Made by a program: the position numbers and the translations under genes
Notes under the pieces: generated by a model
The model's input: only the letters and a program-made list of their open reading frames with translations
Told to the model about the DNA's origin: nothing
The model's database searches: none
DNA from: Lachnospiraceae bacterium
GTDB taxonomy: Bacteria; Bacillota; Clostridia; Lachnospirales; Lachnospiraceae
DNA: 64,000 nucleotides
Direction: 5' to 3'
Assembly: GCA_015057325.1 (NCBI GenBank)
Contig: SVEQ01000003.1
Span: forward strand, 186,001-250,000
In this document: one piece after another, positions 8,057 to 17,509 of the stretch
Position numbering within the stretch: the first letter of the stretch is position 1
Layout: every line of letters begins with the position of its first letter

Positions 8057-10465
8057 TTATTCATCATTTTGATTTTCCATGAAATACAATCTTGAACCAA
8101 AGTCCTGATAGTATCTCACTTCTTCGTTGTAGCCCGTACCGCCAAATGCCTGTTTTAACTTAACACCTGAGTACATAAGAGCATCGCCGTACACCATGCA
8201 ATCCTCTGTTTCGCCATCCATCTTAACAAACTTAGCAACCAGATTATGAGCAAGCGAATCCTGTTTGATGTGAACAGGAGATACAACATTTACAAGGTCT
8301 CCGAAGTTCTTAAGATTATACTTAAGGAAACGGTTGTAGAAATGATACTTCATATCAGCATCAAGTCCCTTTGCCTTGTAATACTCATATTGCGTATTAG
8401 GTGCAACCAATTTCTGCATAACAAAGCCTACAGCTTTCTTCTTATCAGAAGATACACAAGTCCATTCGGTTACATTACCGTCATTCTTAGCAAGAATACT
8501 TCCACTTGCTTCAAGCCCGCCGGCAAAGGTTCTGCCACGATAGAAAGAACCCTTTTGAAGTACTTCGCGCCATTCCTTGTAAAGTTCAATCTGAATTTTA
8601 ACCGCAGCCAAATCTTCCTTCTTCATATCGCACAAATTACACTCATATCCGCACACGCCAAACGACGCCACATTAAAGCGTGTCTCAAGCGGAGTTGTTC
8701 TTAATGTTTGATGATTAGGGCATGAAGATACGTGAGCACTTACAGCAGACATAGGATATCCGTAACTATAATTGGTCTGTATCTCAGTTCTGCACAAAGC
8801 ATCTGTATCATCACTTGCCCATATTTGAGGGAAATACGAAAGAATACCCAAATCAAAACGGTTACCTCCCGCTGCACAACCCTCAAATAAGATCTTAGGA
8901 AATCTCTCCGTTAAGGTCTTCATACAGTAATATAAACCAACAACATAGCGATGTGCGATTTCTCCCTGTTTTTCAGAGCTTAAGCCCTGTGAATAGTAAT
9001 CTGTAAAAGTTCTGTTCATATCCCATTTAACGTAGGAAATATCACCACTGCTAAATACTTCTGTCATTTTATCGATAATGAAGTTGCAAACCTCTTCCTT
9101 GGAAAGGTCAAGGATTCTCTGGTTACGACCTTCTGAATGCGGCTTATCAGGGATTTGCAACACCCAGTCGGGATGTTCCTCATAGAGTTTGCTGTTGACA
9201 TTAACCATTTCCGGCTCAACCCATATTCCAAAATCAAGTCCCAAATCTTTAATCTTTTTAGACAGACCCTCAACGCCACCCGGGAGTTTTTTCTTATTAA
9301 CATCCCAGTCTCCAAGAGAATGAGAATCATCATTTCTCTCTCCAAACCAGCCGTCGTCCATTACAAACAATTCTATTCCAACTTCTTTGCCTGCTTTGGC
9401 AAGACTTAAAAGTTTGCGTTCATTTATATCAAAGTAAGCAGCCTCCCAACTGTTGAGAAGCACCGGTCTTACCTTGTCCTTCCAATATCCGCGCACGATA
9501 TGTTCTCTTACAAATTTGTGAATATTCTGACTCATACCGTTAAAGCCTTCGTGCGAATATGACATAACGGCCTCAGGGGCTTCAAACTCATCACCCTTTT
9601 CAAGCAACCATGAAAATGACTGCGGATTGATTCCGGTAACAATTCTTGTCTTTCCGTAACCCGAAACCTCAACCGCTTCATAATGATTGCCGCTATAAAC
9701 AAGATTAAATCCATAACAGTCACCAAAGTCTTCTGAGGTCGATTCCTTTGAGAGCATTACAAACGGATTGGCACGATTAGAAGACGTTCCGGTGTAAGAA
9801 GCATTTACATGCTTGCCGGCTCTCATGACAGTATCAGTACGCTTCATCTCTCTTGCCCATGCACCGTTAAAGGTTGTAAATACATACTCAGGCGTGTCAA
9901 AATCAATTGACATACTCATAAGCCGCCTAAGAGAAACGCTCTCAGCGCTTTCATTTATAAGTTTTGTGCAACGCGTTATAACATTACACGCCTCATAAAC
10001 GTGGTAGCTTAATATCATTTTAAGGCCATACTGCTTATCAAAAAGAGTAACTTCCAAAGTCTCAACTTCATCCTCAGTACCATATGAAGAAGGAAGTGTT
10101 GCTAAGTCTTTCTTACCTTTAATAACCTCTGCCTTTTCAAAAAGAAAATCCGAAGTGTAACTTCCGTCTGCATGAATAACTTCGATAAACGGCTCTCTTA
10201 TATCACCTTTTCCGTAAGATGACATTTCAAGGCACATATCTTCTAAAGTAAATGAACCATGCTCGCCGTCATACTGATTCGTATTTCCCGGTGCAAATGC
10301 GTGCTTTTCCGTAAATGGAAATTCCCCGCCCTTGTCGCTTTGCAAATCAAGCTTAATTCTACGTCCATAATACAGATGCTCAAGATGACCTGTATCCGTA
10401 ACGTTAAACATATATGTTGTGTTTTTGGTATGTAGCGCATAAAGATTGTTATTTACTTCAATCAT
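8057..10465 (-). CDS. Alpha-galactosidase, GH36
   Basis: An 802-residue cytoplasmic enzyme with no signal peptide. An N-terminal beta-sandwich is followed by a TIM barrel containing the GH36 catalytic motifs: VMDDGWFG near 369, the nucleophile in KWDMNR (Asp482) and the acid/base in WASDDTDA (near 552). It hydrolyses terminal alpha-1,6-galactosyl bonds in melibiose, raffinose-family sugars or galactomannan fragments. It is the last gene of a TetR-GH2-GPH-CapA-GH36 operon, starting 21 bases after the CapA-like gene. The GH36 and the GH2 beta-galactosidase together would release galactose from imported oligosaccharides. Confidence 0.93.
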   Translation of the reverse strand: MIEVNNNLYALHTKNTTYMFNVTDTGHLEHLYYGRRIKLDLQSDKGGEFPFTEKHAFAPGNTNQYDGEHGSFTLEDMCLEMSSYGKGDIREPFIEVIHADGSYTSDFLFEKAEVIKGKKDLATLPSSYGTEDEVETLEVTLFDKQYGLKMILSYHVYEACNVITRCTKLINESAESVSLRRLMSMSIDFDTPEYVFTTFNGAWAREMKRTDTVMRAGKHVNASYTGTSSNRANPFVMLSKESTSEDFGDCYGFNLVYSGNHYEAVEVSGYGKTRIVTGINPQSFSWLLEKGDEFEAPEAVMSYSHEGFNGMSQNIHKFVREHIVRGYWKDKVRPVLLNSWEAAYFDINERKLLSLAKAGKEVGIELFVMDDGWFGERNDDSHSLGDWDVNKKKLPGGVEGLSKKIKDLGLDFGIWVEPEMVNVNSKLYEEHPDWVLQIPDKPHSEGRNQRILDLSKEEVCNFIIDKMTEVFSSGDISYVKWDMNRTFTDYYSQGLSSEKQGEIAHRYVVGLYYCMKTLTERFPKILFEGCAAGGNRFDLGILSYFPQIWASDDTDALCRTEIQTNYSYGYPMSAVSAHVSSCPNHQTLRTTPLETRFNVASFGVCGYECNLCDMKKEDLAAVKIQIELYKEWREVLQKGSFYRGRTFAGGLEASGSILAKNDGNVTEWTCVSSDKKKAVGFVMQKLVAPNTQYEYYKAKGLDADMKYHFYNRFLKYNLKNFGDLVNVVSPVHIKQDSLAHNLVAKFVKMDGETEDCMVYGDALMYSGVKLKQAFGGTGYNEEVRYYQDFGSRLYFMENQNDE

Positions 10466-10486
10466 TTAAAAACCTCCAATACGAAA

Positions 10487-11722
10487 TCACTTATCCCGTT
10501 CCTTAAAACTTACCACGCCCTCTTCGTCTATTGCCGCATTTGCTGATATTTTATTAAGCGTGCTTATTATCCTTTGATAGTCATTACTAACCTGCTCACA
10601 TTGAATTGTCTTTCCCGAATTCTCCATACAGGGAATATATTTTGCTTGTCTAATTCCATCTTTATCAACTTGCACATTGAGAATGCAAGTGTCTATGACT
10701 TTACTACTAAAACTAAAGTTACTCATAGAGTAAAAAATCGGAACATTCTTGTAATACTCAACACCTTGTAATCTGTGGGAATGCCCTCCGACTATAATAT
10801 CTGCACCAGCATCAATAAATGCATAAGCTAAAGCCTGCTGATCTTTTTGGATTGACATATCCTTTTCCGTACCCCAATGAGGGTAGACAACAACAAAGTC
10901 ACTGTGTTTTTTTGCCTCCTTAATCATTTCACAAACCACTTCAGGTTCAAAACATCTGACAACGCCCGCACTGTCCTTGGTCGCTTCCTTCGTAAATATC
11001 GGCGGGTCTCTTTCTATCTGACATCCTGCGATATATGCAATCTTCATATCATTTATCTTAAAGTAAACAATATGACTTGTTGCATCATCAATATCTTTGC
11101 CTCCGCCCACATACGGCATGCCCGCATCATCAAGCGTTTTGATTGTATCAAGAAAACCCTCCTCACCGTAATCATATGCATGATTATTGGCAATCGATAC
11201 GATATCAACGCCCATTTCCGACAGTCTCTTAACCGTTTCCGGTTTTGCTCTGAAACAATAACCTTTTGCAGTTTGTGCCGTGCCGCGCTCACTGTAACAA
11301 AACTCATTATTTACAAGGAATATGTCACCGTCTCTCATTGTCTTTTGCACTTCCTTGCTAAATGCAGCATCTATACCACCATTTGTATAATGCTGAGCCG
11401 GAAGATAATCATTTGCAAAAGACACATCCCCTGCAAAGGAAAGACTAACATATTCGTTGTTTTTTGCTTTTTTGTCTATGACAATCAAGCCCTCATCTTC
11501 TGTTTCTTCCGTAGTTTTTTCCTCTTTGGCCTGCACATTTTTTGTTGTGGTTTTTTCTGTCGTAATCTCTTTTGTTGTAGTTACTTCTTTTGTCTTTGAT
11601 TGCTCAACATTTTGTTTGTAATCCTTATATACACCAAAGACACCGTATACAATTCCCATAACCAGAAGCACATAAATAACTGCAATAACAAAACCGATTA
11701 TAATCTTCTTTGTTGTTTTCAT
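10487..11722 (-). CDS. CapA-family (PGA_cap) metallophosphatase-fold protein
   Basis: A 411-residue protein with an N-terminal transmembrane anchor (residues 7-29) and a long Thr/Lys/Glu-rich linker to about residue 80, so the main domain is extracellular. That domain has CapA landmarks: LSFAGDVSFAND, FLVNNEFCYSERG, IVSIANNHAYDYG, VYPHWGTE and IIVGGHSHRLQG. These match the calcineurin-like metal site of proteins associated with poly-gamma-glutamate capsule synthesis, although many act on unknown substrates. It sits between a sugar symporter and an alpha-galactosidase gene, 26 bases after the first and 21 before the second, an unusual setting for this family. Confidence 0.88.
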   Translation of the reverse strand: MKTTKKIIIGFVIAVIYVLLVMGIVYGVFGVYKDYKQNVEQSKTKEVTTTKEITTEKTTTKNVQAKEEKTTEETEDEGLIVIDKKAKNNEYVSLSFAGDVSFANDYLPAQHYTNGGIDAAFSKEVQKTMRDGDIFLVNNEFCYSERGTAQTAKGYCFRAKPETVKRLSEMGVDIVSIANNHAYDYGEEGFLDTIKTLDDAGMPYVGGGKDIDDATSHIVYFKINDMKIAYIAGCQIERDPPIFTKEATKDSAGVVRCFEPEVVCEMIKEAKKHSDFVVVYPHWGTEKDMSIQKDQQALAYAFIDAGADIIVGGHSHRLQGVEYYKNVPIFYSMSNFSFSSKVIDTCILNVQVDKDGIRQAKYIPCMENSGKTIQCEQVSNDYQRIISTLNKISANAAIDEEGVVSFKERDK

Positions 11723-11748
11723 TTCCCCACCTTAGTGTCAATACAATT

Positions 11749-13176
11749 TTATGCCTGTGTGTTTGTCTCCTTAATCTTATCAGTAATTTCTTTCATCTTC
11801 TCATCAGAAAGAATGAACTTATTCTTGAATACTAATATAGCAACAATCAAACCAACGATAGGCACGATAGTCATTGTCATACGAAGTCCTGCTTTGGCAC
11901 TTGCAGCAACATTTTTCGCAAAGTCCACTGTCTTGTCCGCCTCGGTTGTGTTGGCATTTGAAAGGTTGTTAAGCTGGAGACATAATGCGGCGATAAATGC
12001 TGCAACACCTGAAGCAAGCTTAACTACAAATGTCTGCATTGAGAAGATTACCGACTCATCTCGTCTTCCGTTCTTTAACTGTCCGTAGTCAACAGTGTTT
12101 GCTAAAAATACCGTTGTAAGTACCTGCAAAACTCCGTTGGCCGCGAAGATGAAGAAGCCCGGAATAAAGAGAATATAAACTGAACCCATACTTGTAAATG
12201 CTATTCCAAGAAGTACTGCGTATCCGATAATCGCACTTGTTAAACATACGTAGAATATCTTATTGTTGGAAAGTTTCTTTCTAAGTAACGGATAGAATAA
12301 CATCATAGAAAGAATCTGTATTCCACCGCCAAATGTATTAAACAATGTGTAACTATTAAACCAACCTGTACCACCAAAATCGTATTTGAAGAAATAGATT
12401 ACAAGGTTTGAAGTGATATATATTGATGTGTTGATAAGCACGATTGCGATAACAACTGTCATTGCCTGATCATTTGAAATCAACGCTTTAAACATCTCAC
12501 CAACTCCGGGTGATTTCATATCAACTGTAGATTTCTCTTTGATGTTGATACATGTAATTGCTATGAATAATATGAAAAGAACTGCGATAATTAACGCAAA
12601 CCATTTAAAACCGGCAATCTCAATCTGCTTAGCAGTTGCGTCTGCTCCCGCTACCAAGTTACCAATCTTATTTACAAGAATCATTGTAAATATAGTAACC
12701 AATGCTGAACCTACACCTGCACATGAACGGGCAAGTGTTGTAAGACCTTCACGCTCTTTGCCGCCTTTGGTAAATGCAGGAATCATTGACCAATATGGAA
12801 TATCCATCATTGTATAAGTCACGCCCCAGAGTATGTAGAATACTGCTGCATAAGCCGTAAGTCCTTTTGCATCCATTGTCGGTGGTGCTGCAAACATAAC
12901 AAACAATATAATTGCATTAGTGATAGTTCCAATCATAAGCCACGGACGGAACTTTCCGAACTTCGTCTGTGTCTTTGCAACGATAAAACCCATAATAGGA
13001 TCGTTAAACGCATCAAATACTCTCGCTGCCAAAAGGATAATACCCATTGCAACCGCACTCACTCCGAGTACATCCTGGAAATAATAAAGTACATAACTTG
13101 CAGATAACATGTACACCATATCTTTTCCTACGGCTCCAAGACCGTAAGATAACTTTTCTTTTGCTGTAAGATTCAT
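11749..13176 (-). CDS. GPH-family (MelB-like) sugar:cation symporter
   Basis: About 475 residues from the ATG at 13176, chosen because gaggag lies just upstream; a GTG 15 bases earlier is in frame. Twelve hydrophobic segments are visible. The start EKLSYGLGAVGKDMVYML and the early motif RVFDAFNDPIMGFI with its two Asp residues are typical of the glycoside-pentoside-hexuronide transporters, where they bind the coupling cation and sugar. VDYGQLKNGRRDESVIFS late in the protein is a further family signature. It should import the galactosides cut by the flanking GH2 and GH36 enzymes. Confidence 0.92.
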   Translation of the reverse strand: MNLTAKEKLSYGLGAVGKDMVYMLSASYVLYYFQDVLGVSAVAMGIILLAARVFDAFNDPIMGFIVAKTQTKFGKFRPWLMIGTITNAIILFVMFAAPPTMDAKGLTAYAAVFYILWGVTYTMMDIPYWSMIPAFTKGGKEREGLTTLARSCAGVGSALVTIFTMILVNKIGNLVAGADATAKQIEIAGFKWFALIIAVLFILFIAITCINIKEKSTVDMKSPGVGEMFKALISNDQAMTVVIAIVLINTSIYITSNLVIYFFKYDFGGTGWFNSYTLFNTFGGGIQILSMMLFYPLLRKKLSNNKIFYVCLTSAIIGYAVLLGIAFTSMGSVYILFIPGFFIFAANGVLQVLTTVFLANTVDYGQLKNGRRDESVIFSMQTFVVKLASGVAAFIAALCLQLNNLSNANTTEADKTVDFAKNVAASAKAGLRMTMTIVPIVGLIVAILVFKNKFILSDEKMKEITDKIKETNTQA

Positions 13177-13215
13177 AAACAATCTCCTCACTTTCTCTTT
13201 TTATATTCACGTTTT

Positions 13216-15672
13216 TTACATTTCAACATTATATTTAATTTCAACATCTTCGGCCTGTCCGCACGAAATCGTAAGTTTTCCGGCACCCTTCTTACCTGTG
13301 GTCTTAATATATGTTCCGCCCATACCGCCTTGTAATGCCAAAACCTTAGGTCCGATTATTTCACAAGGACCTTCGATGCTTAATGAAATCGGGTCATTGA
13401 AGAATGGTAAAATGTTTCCAAACTCGTCTCTTGCATTAATTCTGACAGCCGCAACATCATAAGAGTTCTCTTCAACAAGCTTGTCATGATCTATCAATGC
13501 TTCTATACAAACCTTAGTCATAGGTTTCTTAACAAGAGTTTTAACGACTTCTCCGTCTTTTATTGCCTCAAACTTGTACTCGGTTGATTCACCGCCCCAG
13601 TCACCAACATATTTGTTGTAGAGTGCAACGGCATCCTCCATTTTCATGTGATACATAACCATGAGTTTGCCAGCCTTCGCATACATGAGTTTTGACAAGC
13701 CGTAAAGTCCAACCTTGGCAACTTCATTTAACAATGCTTTGACATCTTCTGCCTGACGGTGTCCCATGTTCTCACCCTTTTCAAGAGTGTCACCAATGAA
13801 ATCATCGATTAAGATCGGTGGATGAGAAAGATTCTTGTAAGGTGAATTCTCCTTGGTATATTCCTTGATGAACTCGCCATTTTTGTACATTTTCACGCTA
13901 TCTGCGTTGGTAAATATCCATGTATCACCACGATTACATCCGGGATGCTCGCCGATATCCATAGATGACGAAAGCTCAATTACCGGTGTGGCATCCTGCT
14001 GACTTGCATATACGGAAGCTGCCATTTTCGGATTACGGAACATATCCATAACTCCGTGATAGCATATTCTGTCACCGCTTCCAAAATCCTTGTGTGTATT
14101 GTAATCAAACATGCACCAACCAAATGAACCGGAAATATCCGTCTGTTTTGCCACTTCATCAAGAACGTTGGCGTGACGTATTGCATGCTGTGCGCGGTGC
14201 TCTTCCCAGTCGAAACTCTTCGTCGGATACATATGTCCGTTGTACTCGCTGATAAGGTAAGGTCTCTCCACGTCCGAAGTTACATCCGACTTCTTATCGC
14301 ACCCCTTCCTCTTGCCGTCATGAAGGAAATCATTATAGGTGAATACGTCCTCAAGGAAATCACCCTTCTTGTAGCATCTTACACCGCCTGTTTGTCTCGT
14401 ATGGTCAAATGCATGCGCCACGGTATTGGTTCTTATATAAAAATCATGGTCATCAACAGACTCGTTAATTCTTACACCCCACAAAATGATAGATGTATGG
14501 TTACGATACTGCTTAATCATATCCGCAACGTTATCAACTGCCTGCGCTTTCCAATTCTCATCACCGATATGCTGCCAGCCCGGGAACTCTGTAAATACAA
14601 GAAGTCCTATCTCGTCACATCTGTCTATAAAATAATGAGACTGTGGATAATGAGATGTACGAACTGCATTTACACCAAGCTCATTTTTCAAAATGTCTGC
14701 ATCTAACTGCTGCATTGACTTAGGCATTGCATAGCCGACATACGGGTAACTCTGATGACGGTTAAGTCCACGAATCTTTAACTTTCTTCCGTTTAAGTAG
14801 AAGCCGTCCTTCTTAAATATCGCTTTTCTGTATCCGAAGGTCACAATGCTCTCATCAACAACTTTGCCATTCTCCATAAGCTCTGTCTTAAGTTCATACA
14901 AAGAAGGCTGCTCAACATCCCAAAGTTCAACTTTGCCGGTATGGCAGACAAGTGTTTCCACATCTTCATTTTTGCCTGCATCACTTAAGTGATCGCTCAA
15001 ATCACCCTGATTATCTATCTGCGTAAATGCTTCCTCTCCCTTCTTTCTGAAGAACTGACGAAAAAACATTCCTTCTTTTCTATTCTTAACGGTAACCTCA
15101 GCAATAATTGCTGATTTTTCGCAGAACATTTTGCTGCTGTCCTCGCCAAACTCAATAACCTGTCCGGCAAGCTTAGTCGTTACAAATACATCATCAATGT
15201 AACTCTTCTCTTTGACATCAATATATACGTCACGATATATTCCACCGTAGGTCATGTAGTCAACAACAAAACCAAACGGGGGAACATTTAACTCCTCACG
15301 ACTGTCAACTTTGACAACCAATACGTTATCCTTGTCATATGACACATAATCACTTATATCAACTGTAAATGCAGTATAACCGCAATGGTGTTCACCAAGT
15401 TTTTCGCCATTAAGATATACCTCGCTGTCATGTGCCGCACCATCGATAGTAAGCAACACTGCCTTGTCTTTCCAAGCCTTATCAGCCGTAAAAACCTTGC
15501 GATATCCGCTTACCATTTGATACATGCTCTCATCAAAATAATGGAATGGTAATTCCTTAACAGTATGTGGAAGTCTAACATCCAACATATCTTTTGTATT
15601 GTAATCGGCAAGCAACATATCCTGCTCAAAAACTTCTGAAAACTTCCAATCATCATTAAAAAATACTCTCAT
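13216..15672 (-). CDS. Beta-galactosidase-like enzyme, GH2
   Basis: An 818-residue cytoplasmic glycosidase. Residues 1-150 form the sugar-binding jelly roll (VYLNGEKLGEHHCGYTAF), then an immunoglobulin-like domain, then the TIM barrel from about 290 (KIRGLNRHQSYPYVG). The acid/base is Glu404 in WGVRINES and the nucleophile Glu476 in LISEYNGHMYP. The C-terminal 250 residues add further beta domains. The motif around the nucleophile favours beta-galactosidase over beta-glucuronidase, and the neighbouring alpha-galactosidase and MelB-like symporter agree. It starts 15 bases after the TetR gene. Confidence 0.9.
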   Translation of the reverse strand: MRVFFNDDWKFSEVFEQDMLLADYNTKDMLDVRLPHTVKELPFHYFDESMYQMVSGYRKVFTADKAWKDKAVLLTIDGAAHDSEVYLNGEKLGEHHCGYTAFTVDISDYVSYDKDNVLVVKVDSREELNVPPFGFVVDYMTYGGIYRDVYIDVKEKSYIDDVFVTTKLAGQVIEFGEDSSKMFCEKSAIIAEVTVKNRKEGMFFRQFFRKKGEEAFTQIDNQGDLSDHLSDAGKNEDVETLVCHTGKVELWDVEQPSLYELKTELMENGKVVDESIVTFGYRKAIFKKDGFYLNGRKLKIRGLNRHQSYPYVGYAMPKSMQQLDADILKNELGVNAVRTSHYPQSHYFIDRCDEIGLLVFTEFPGWQHIGDENWKAQAVDNVADMIKQYRNHTSIILWGVRINESVDDHDFYIRTNTVAHAFDHTRQTGGVRCYKKGDFLEDVFTYNDFLHDGKRKGCDKKSDVTSDVERPYLISEYNGHMYPTKSFDWEEHRAQHAIRHANVLDEVAKQTDISGSFGWCMFDYNTHKDFGSGDRICYHGVMDMFRNPKMAASVYASQQDATPVIELSSSMDIGEHPGCNRGDTWIFTNADSVKMYKNGEFIKEYTKENSPYKNLSHPPILIDDFIGDTLEKGENMGHRQAEDVKALLNEVAKVGLYGLSKLMYAKAGKLMVMYHMKMEDAVALYNKYVGDWGGESTEYKFEAIKDGEVVKTLVKKPMTKVCIEALIDHDKLVEENSYDVAAVRINARDEFGNILPFFNDPISLSIEGPCEIIGPKVLALQGGMGGTYIKTTGKKGAGKLTISCGQAEDVEIKYNVEM

Positions 15673-15687
15673 GCATATTCTCCTTTT

Positions 15688-16251
15688 CTATTCAATTACT
15701 ATTCCGTCCATCAGTATATCAACCACTTCATCTAACGCTTCGATATACGACAAACCATTTTTCACCAACACATCTCTTTGGAAGAACTGCTCCAAAGTAG
15801 ATTCCAACATCACTTTCACAATAGGAATATGGACTTTCCTTATTACTCCGCTCTCCATTCCAAGTTCCAAAAGACTTATCGTGTTCTCCCAGCCTGTTTC
15901 CAGTCTTTCCTGAACCTTGTCGTAGATCTTCGGATACTTGTCCTTAAGTTCATAAAGCAGTTTGAAATCAAGTTCAGTGTATCTTTCCGGCATAACCTTG
16001 AAAATACTTCTAAGCTTCCCAACGACGTCCAATTCATCATTGTCCATGACCTGCTTTTCACTTTCCTTAATCCCGTCAAAAATGTAATCAACCATTGTCA
16101 AAAACAACTGCTCTTTTGTCTTGAAAACAGTGTAAATGGTCTTCTTACTAATAGATAGTGAATGTGCAATGTCATCCATGGTGAACTTCAAGCCTTTTTC
16201 ATTGAAGATTTTCATGGTTGCATCCAAAATCTGTTCCTGAAGCTCCAACAT
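15688..16251 (-). CDS. TetR-family regulator of the galactoside operon
   Basis: A 187-residue repressor, first gene of the operon, behind gaggtgat. The N-terminal helix-turn-helix reads ILDATMKIFNEKGLKFTMD then IAHSLSISKKTIYTVFKTKEQL, typical of TetR proteins; the remainder is a helical ligand-binding and dimerisation domain. Two copies of a GGAAACT-N14-aGTTTCC site flank its promoter, so it probably represses itself and the sugar genes until an inducer binds. LacI or AraC regulators are more usual for such operons. Confidence 0.9.
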   Translation of the reverse strand: MLELQEQILDATMKIFNEKGLKFTMDDIAHSLSISKKTIYTVFKTKEQLFLTMVDYIFDGIKESEKQVMDNDELDVVGKLRSIFKVMPERYTELDFKLLYELKDKYPKIYDKVQERLETGWENTISLLELGMESGVIRKVHIPIVKVMLESTLEQFFQRDVLVKNGLSYIEALDEVVDILMDGIVIE

Positions 16252-16312
16252 ATCACCTCATTTCTTCTTTATTCAATTGGTAAAATCCGTACAAATTAAT
16301 GAAAAGAAAAAC

Positions 16313-16399
16313 GGAAACCGTCTTTGCTTTTTCAGTTTCCTAAATTGTAACACAGAACATAAAATGTTACAAGAAACTGATTGCACAAAAATAGTTTCC
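16313..16399 (-). promoter_or_regulatory. Operon promoter bracketed by two matching operators
   Basis: Minus-strand promoter TTGTAA (16372-16367), 17-base spacer, TACAAT (16349-16344). Operator 1 is at 16313-16340, just downstream of the -10. Operator 2 is at 16372-16399, touching the -35. Both are 28 bases long with outer arms GGAAAC/GTTTC and the same 14-base centre, and their centres are 59 bases apart. Identical geometry makes them a strong candidate site pair for the adjacent TetR protein. Confidence 0.8.
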
Positions 16400-16439
16400 G
16401 TTTGTTATACAATATGACAAATCTACTGTCTTATATCCA

Positions 16440-16742
16440 TCATGCCTCGTAATCGATGCATACTCTGGTCTTGGTATAAGGTCTTACTGCTCCGTCAGCA
16501 ACAGCCACATGTTCCGGATGAACAGCATAGCCTTTCAAAGATTCTTCGTCGGTAAATGATGAATCAAGCATAACATCTGCATTAGATGAAGCAAGACTAT
16601 CAGTCTGCACCTTGATATCGATAAGTCCCGGTATCTTACCTGCAAGACCTTCTAATCCTTCCTTGATACCTGCTTTGACTTTCTCTTTCTCCTCTGCTGA
16701 AAGTTCATCTTTTAACTGCCAAAGAATAACGTGTTTTACCAT
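16440..16742 (-). CDS. Dabb-family (stress-responsive alpha/beta barrel) protein
   Basis: A 100-residue protein with the family opening MVKHVILWQLKD and the conserved late segment LKGYAVHPEHVAVAD. Dabb proteins are dimeric ferredoxin-like barrels of mostly unknown function, some linked to aromatic or stress metabolism. It has its own ribosome binding site (aaggagga) and stands alone between the TetR promoter and a deformylase fragment; nothing in the neighbourhood fixes its role. Confidence 0.88.
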   Translation of the reverse strand: MVKHVILWQLKDELSAEEKEKVKAGIKEGLEGLAGKIPGLIDIKVQTDSLASSNADVMLDSSFTDEESLKGYAVHPEHVAVADGAVRPYTKTRVCIDYEA

Positions 16743-16824
16743 GTCTATAGTCCTCCTTAAATATATGCTATATTCTTATTAGTCTTGTCATCAAAATACG
16801 CTGTTATTAAATACATATTAACCT

Positions 16825-17043
16825 TTAGATTATCTTCCCCTCTAAATGATCCAACTGATGCTGTATATTCTGTGCTAAAAACCCTGTAAACTTCTGTCTC
16901 TGCTCCTTAAAGTTCCTATCAAGAAACTTAACTTCAATGTCTCTGTATCTGGTCGTTTTTCTCACTCCATCAAGGGACAGACATCCTTCTTCGGTCTCAT
17001 AAACTCCCGACTTACTGACAAGTACCGGATTAATCAGTATCAT
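16825..17043 (-). pseudogene. Peptide deformylase fragment with altered HExxH
   Basis: A 72-residue frame that matches only the C-terminal half of peptide deformylase, the enzyme that removes the formyl group from new proteins. The metal-ligand motif EGCLSLDG (Cys21) is intact. The zinc motif that should read QHExDH is QHQLDHLEG (residues 61-69), replacing the catalytic glutamate with glutamine. The N-terminal GxGLAAPQ-type half is missing: a stop codon lies directly before the ATG, and nine bases upstream ends an unrelated gene. It is either a decaying copy or a small non-catalytic protein; the first seems more likely. Confidence 0.75.
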
Positions 17044-17052
17044 CTATTCATA

Positions 17053-17283
17053 TCAATATTTATACCCGCAGTCTAACTTCTCCGGTCCATCAACACCCGA
17101 TATATATCGAGCATTAAACTCCATATTAATATCACGAATCTCTTTCTTTCCATCAATGTAATCCTGATACATATCAGCAAGTCCTGCCATGCAACCATCA
17201 CACGAACCACTGATATTTCCAATGGATTCTGCAACTATGCGTGCACGTTCTTCTTTTGTTGTGTCTTTGATCAAAATGCTCAT
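17053..17283 (-). CDS. Small conserved protein of unknown function
   Basis: About 76 residues from the ATG at 17283, with ggag nine bases upstream; an ATG 15 bases earlier is also in frame. The sequence SILIKDTTKEERARIVAESI then SGSCDGCMAGLADMYQDYIDG looks like a small helical protein with a Cys-x2-Cys pair and a further Cys near the end (DCGYKY). I recognise no named family. It lies nine bases upstream of the deformylase fragment and may once have been its operon partner. Confidence 0.65.
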   Translation of the reverse strand: MSILIKDTTKEERARIVAESIGNISGSCDGCMAGLADMYQDYIDGKKEIRDINMEFNARYISGVDGPEKLDCGYKY

Positions 17284-17317
17284 TCTTTGATTCTCCATTT
17301 GTTCATATTGAAAATAA

Positions 17318-17491
17318 TTATATCACAGTGTACTCCAACATCTCATAAGCCACTCTGCTCCCCTCTGCAATAGTGTCCGGAAGCAAAGCTCTTGCCACAC
17401 ATTTAAGTTCTGTGTCCGGCTCTGCATCATTCTTGAGATACGCATAATCTCCATCTATTCTTTCGACTGTATATTCGATTCGTTCAAACAT
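17318..17491 (-). CDS. DUF3006-like small protein
   Basis: A 57-residue open frame from ATG 17491 to TAA 17318-17320, with aaggaagg upstream. The sequence reads MFERIEYTVERIDGDYAYLK near the start and ALLPDTIAEGSRV later. This is the pattern of DUF3006 proteins, short beta-rich proteins often next to secreted hydrolases. It lies 18 bases downstream of an alpha/beta hydrolase gene and is probably its last operon partner. Confidence 0.7.
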   Translation of the reverse strand: MFERIEYTVERIDGDYAYLKNDAEPDTELKCVARALLPDTIAEGSRVAYEMLEYTVI

Positions 17492-17509
17492 AACTTAACC
17501 TTCCTTTCC

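Noticed and set aside
14173-14706. 177-codon plus-strand frame
   Set aside because: Lies wholly antisense to the GH2 catalytic domain and shows no family features.
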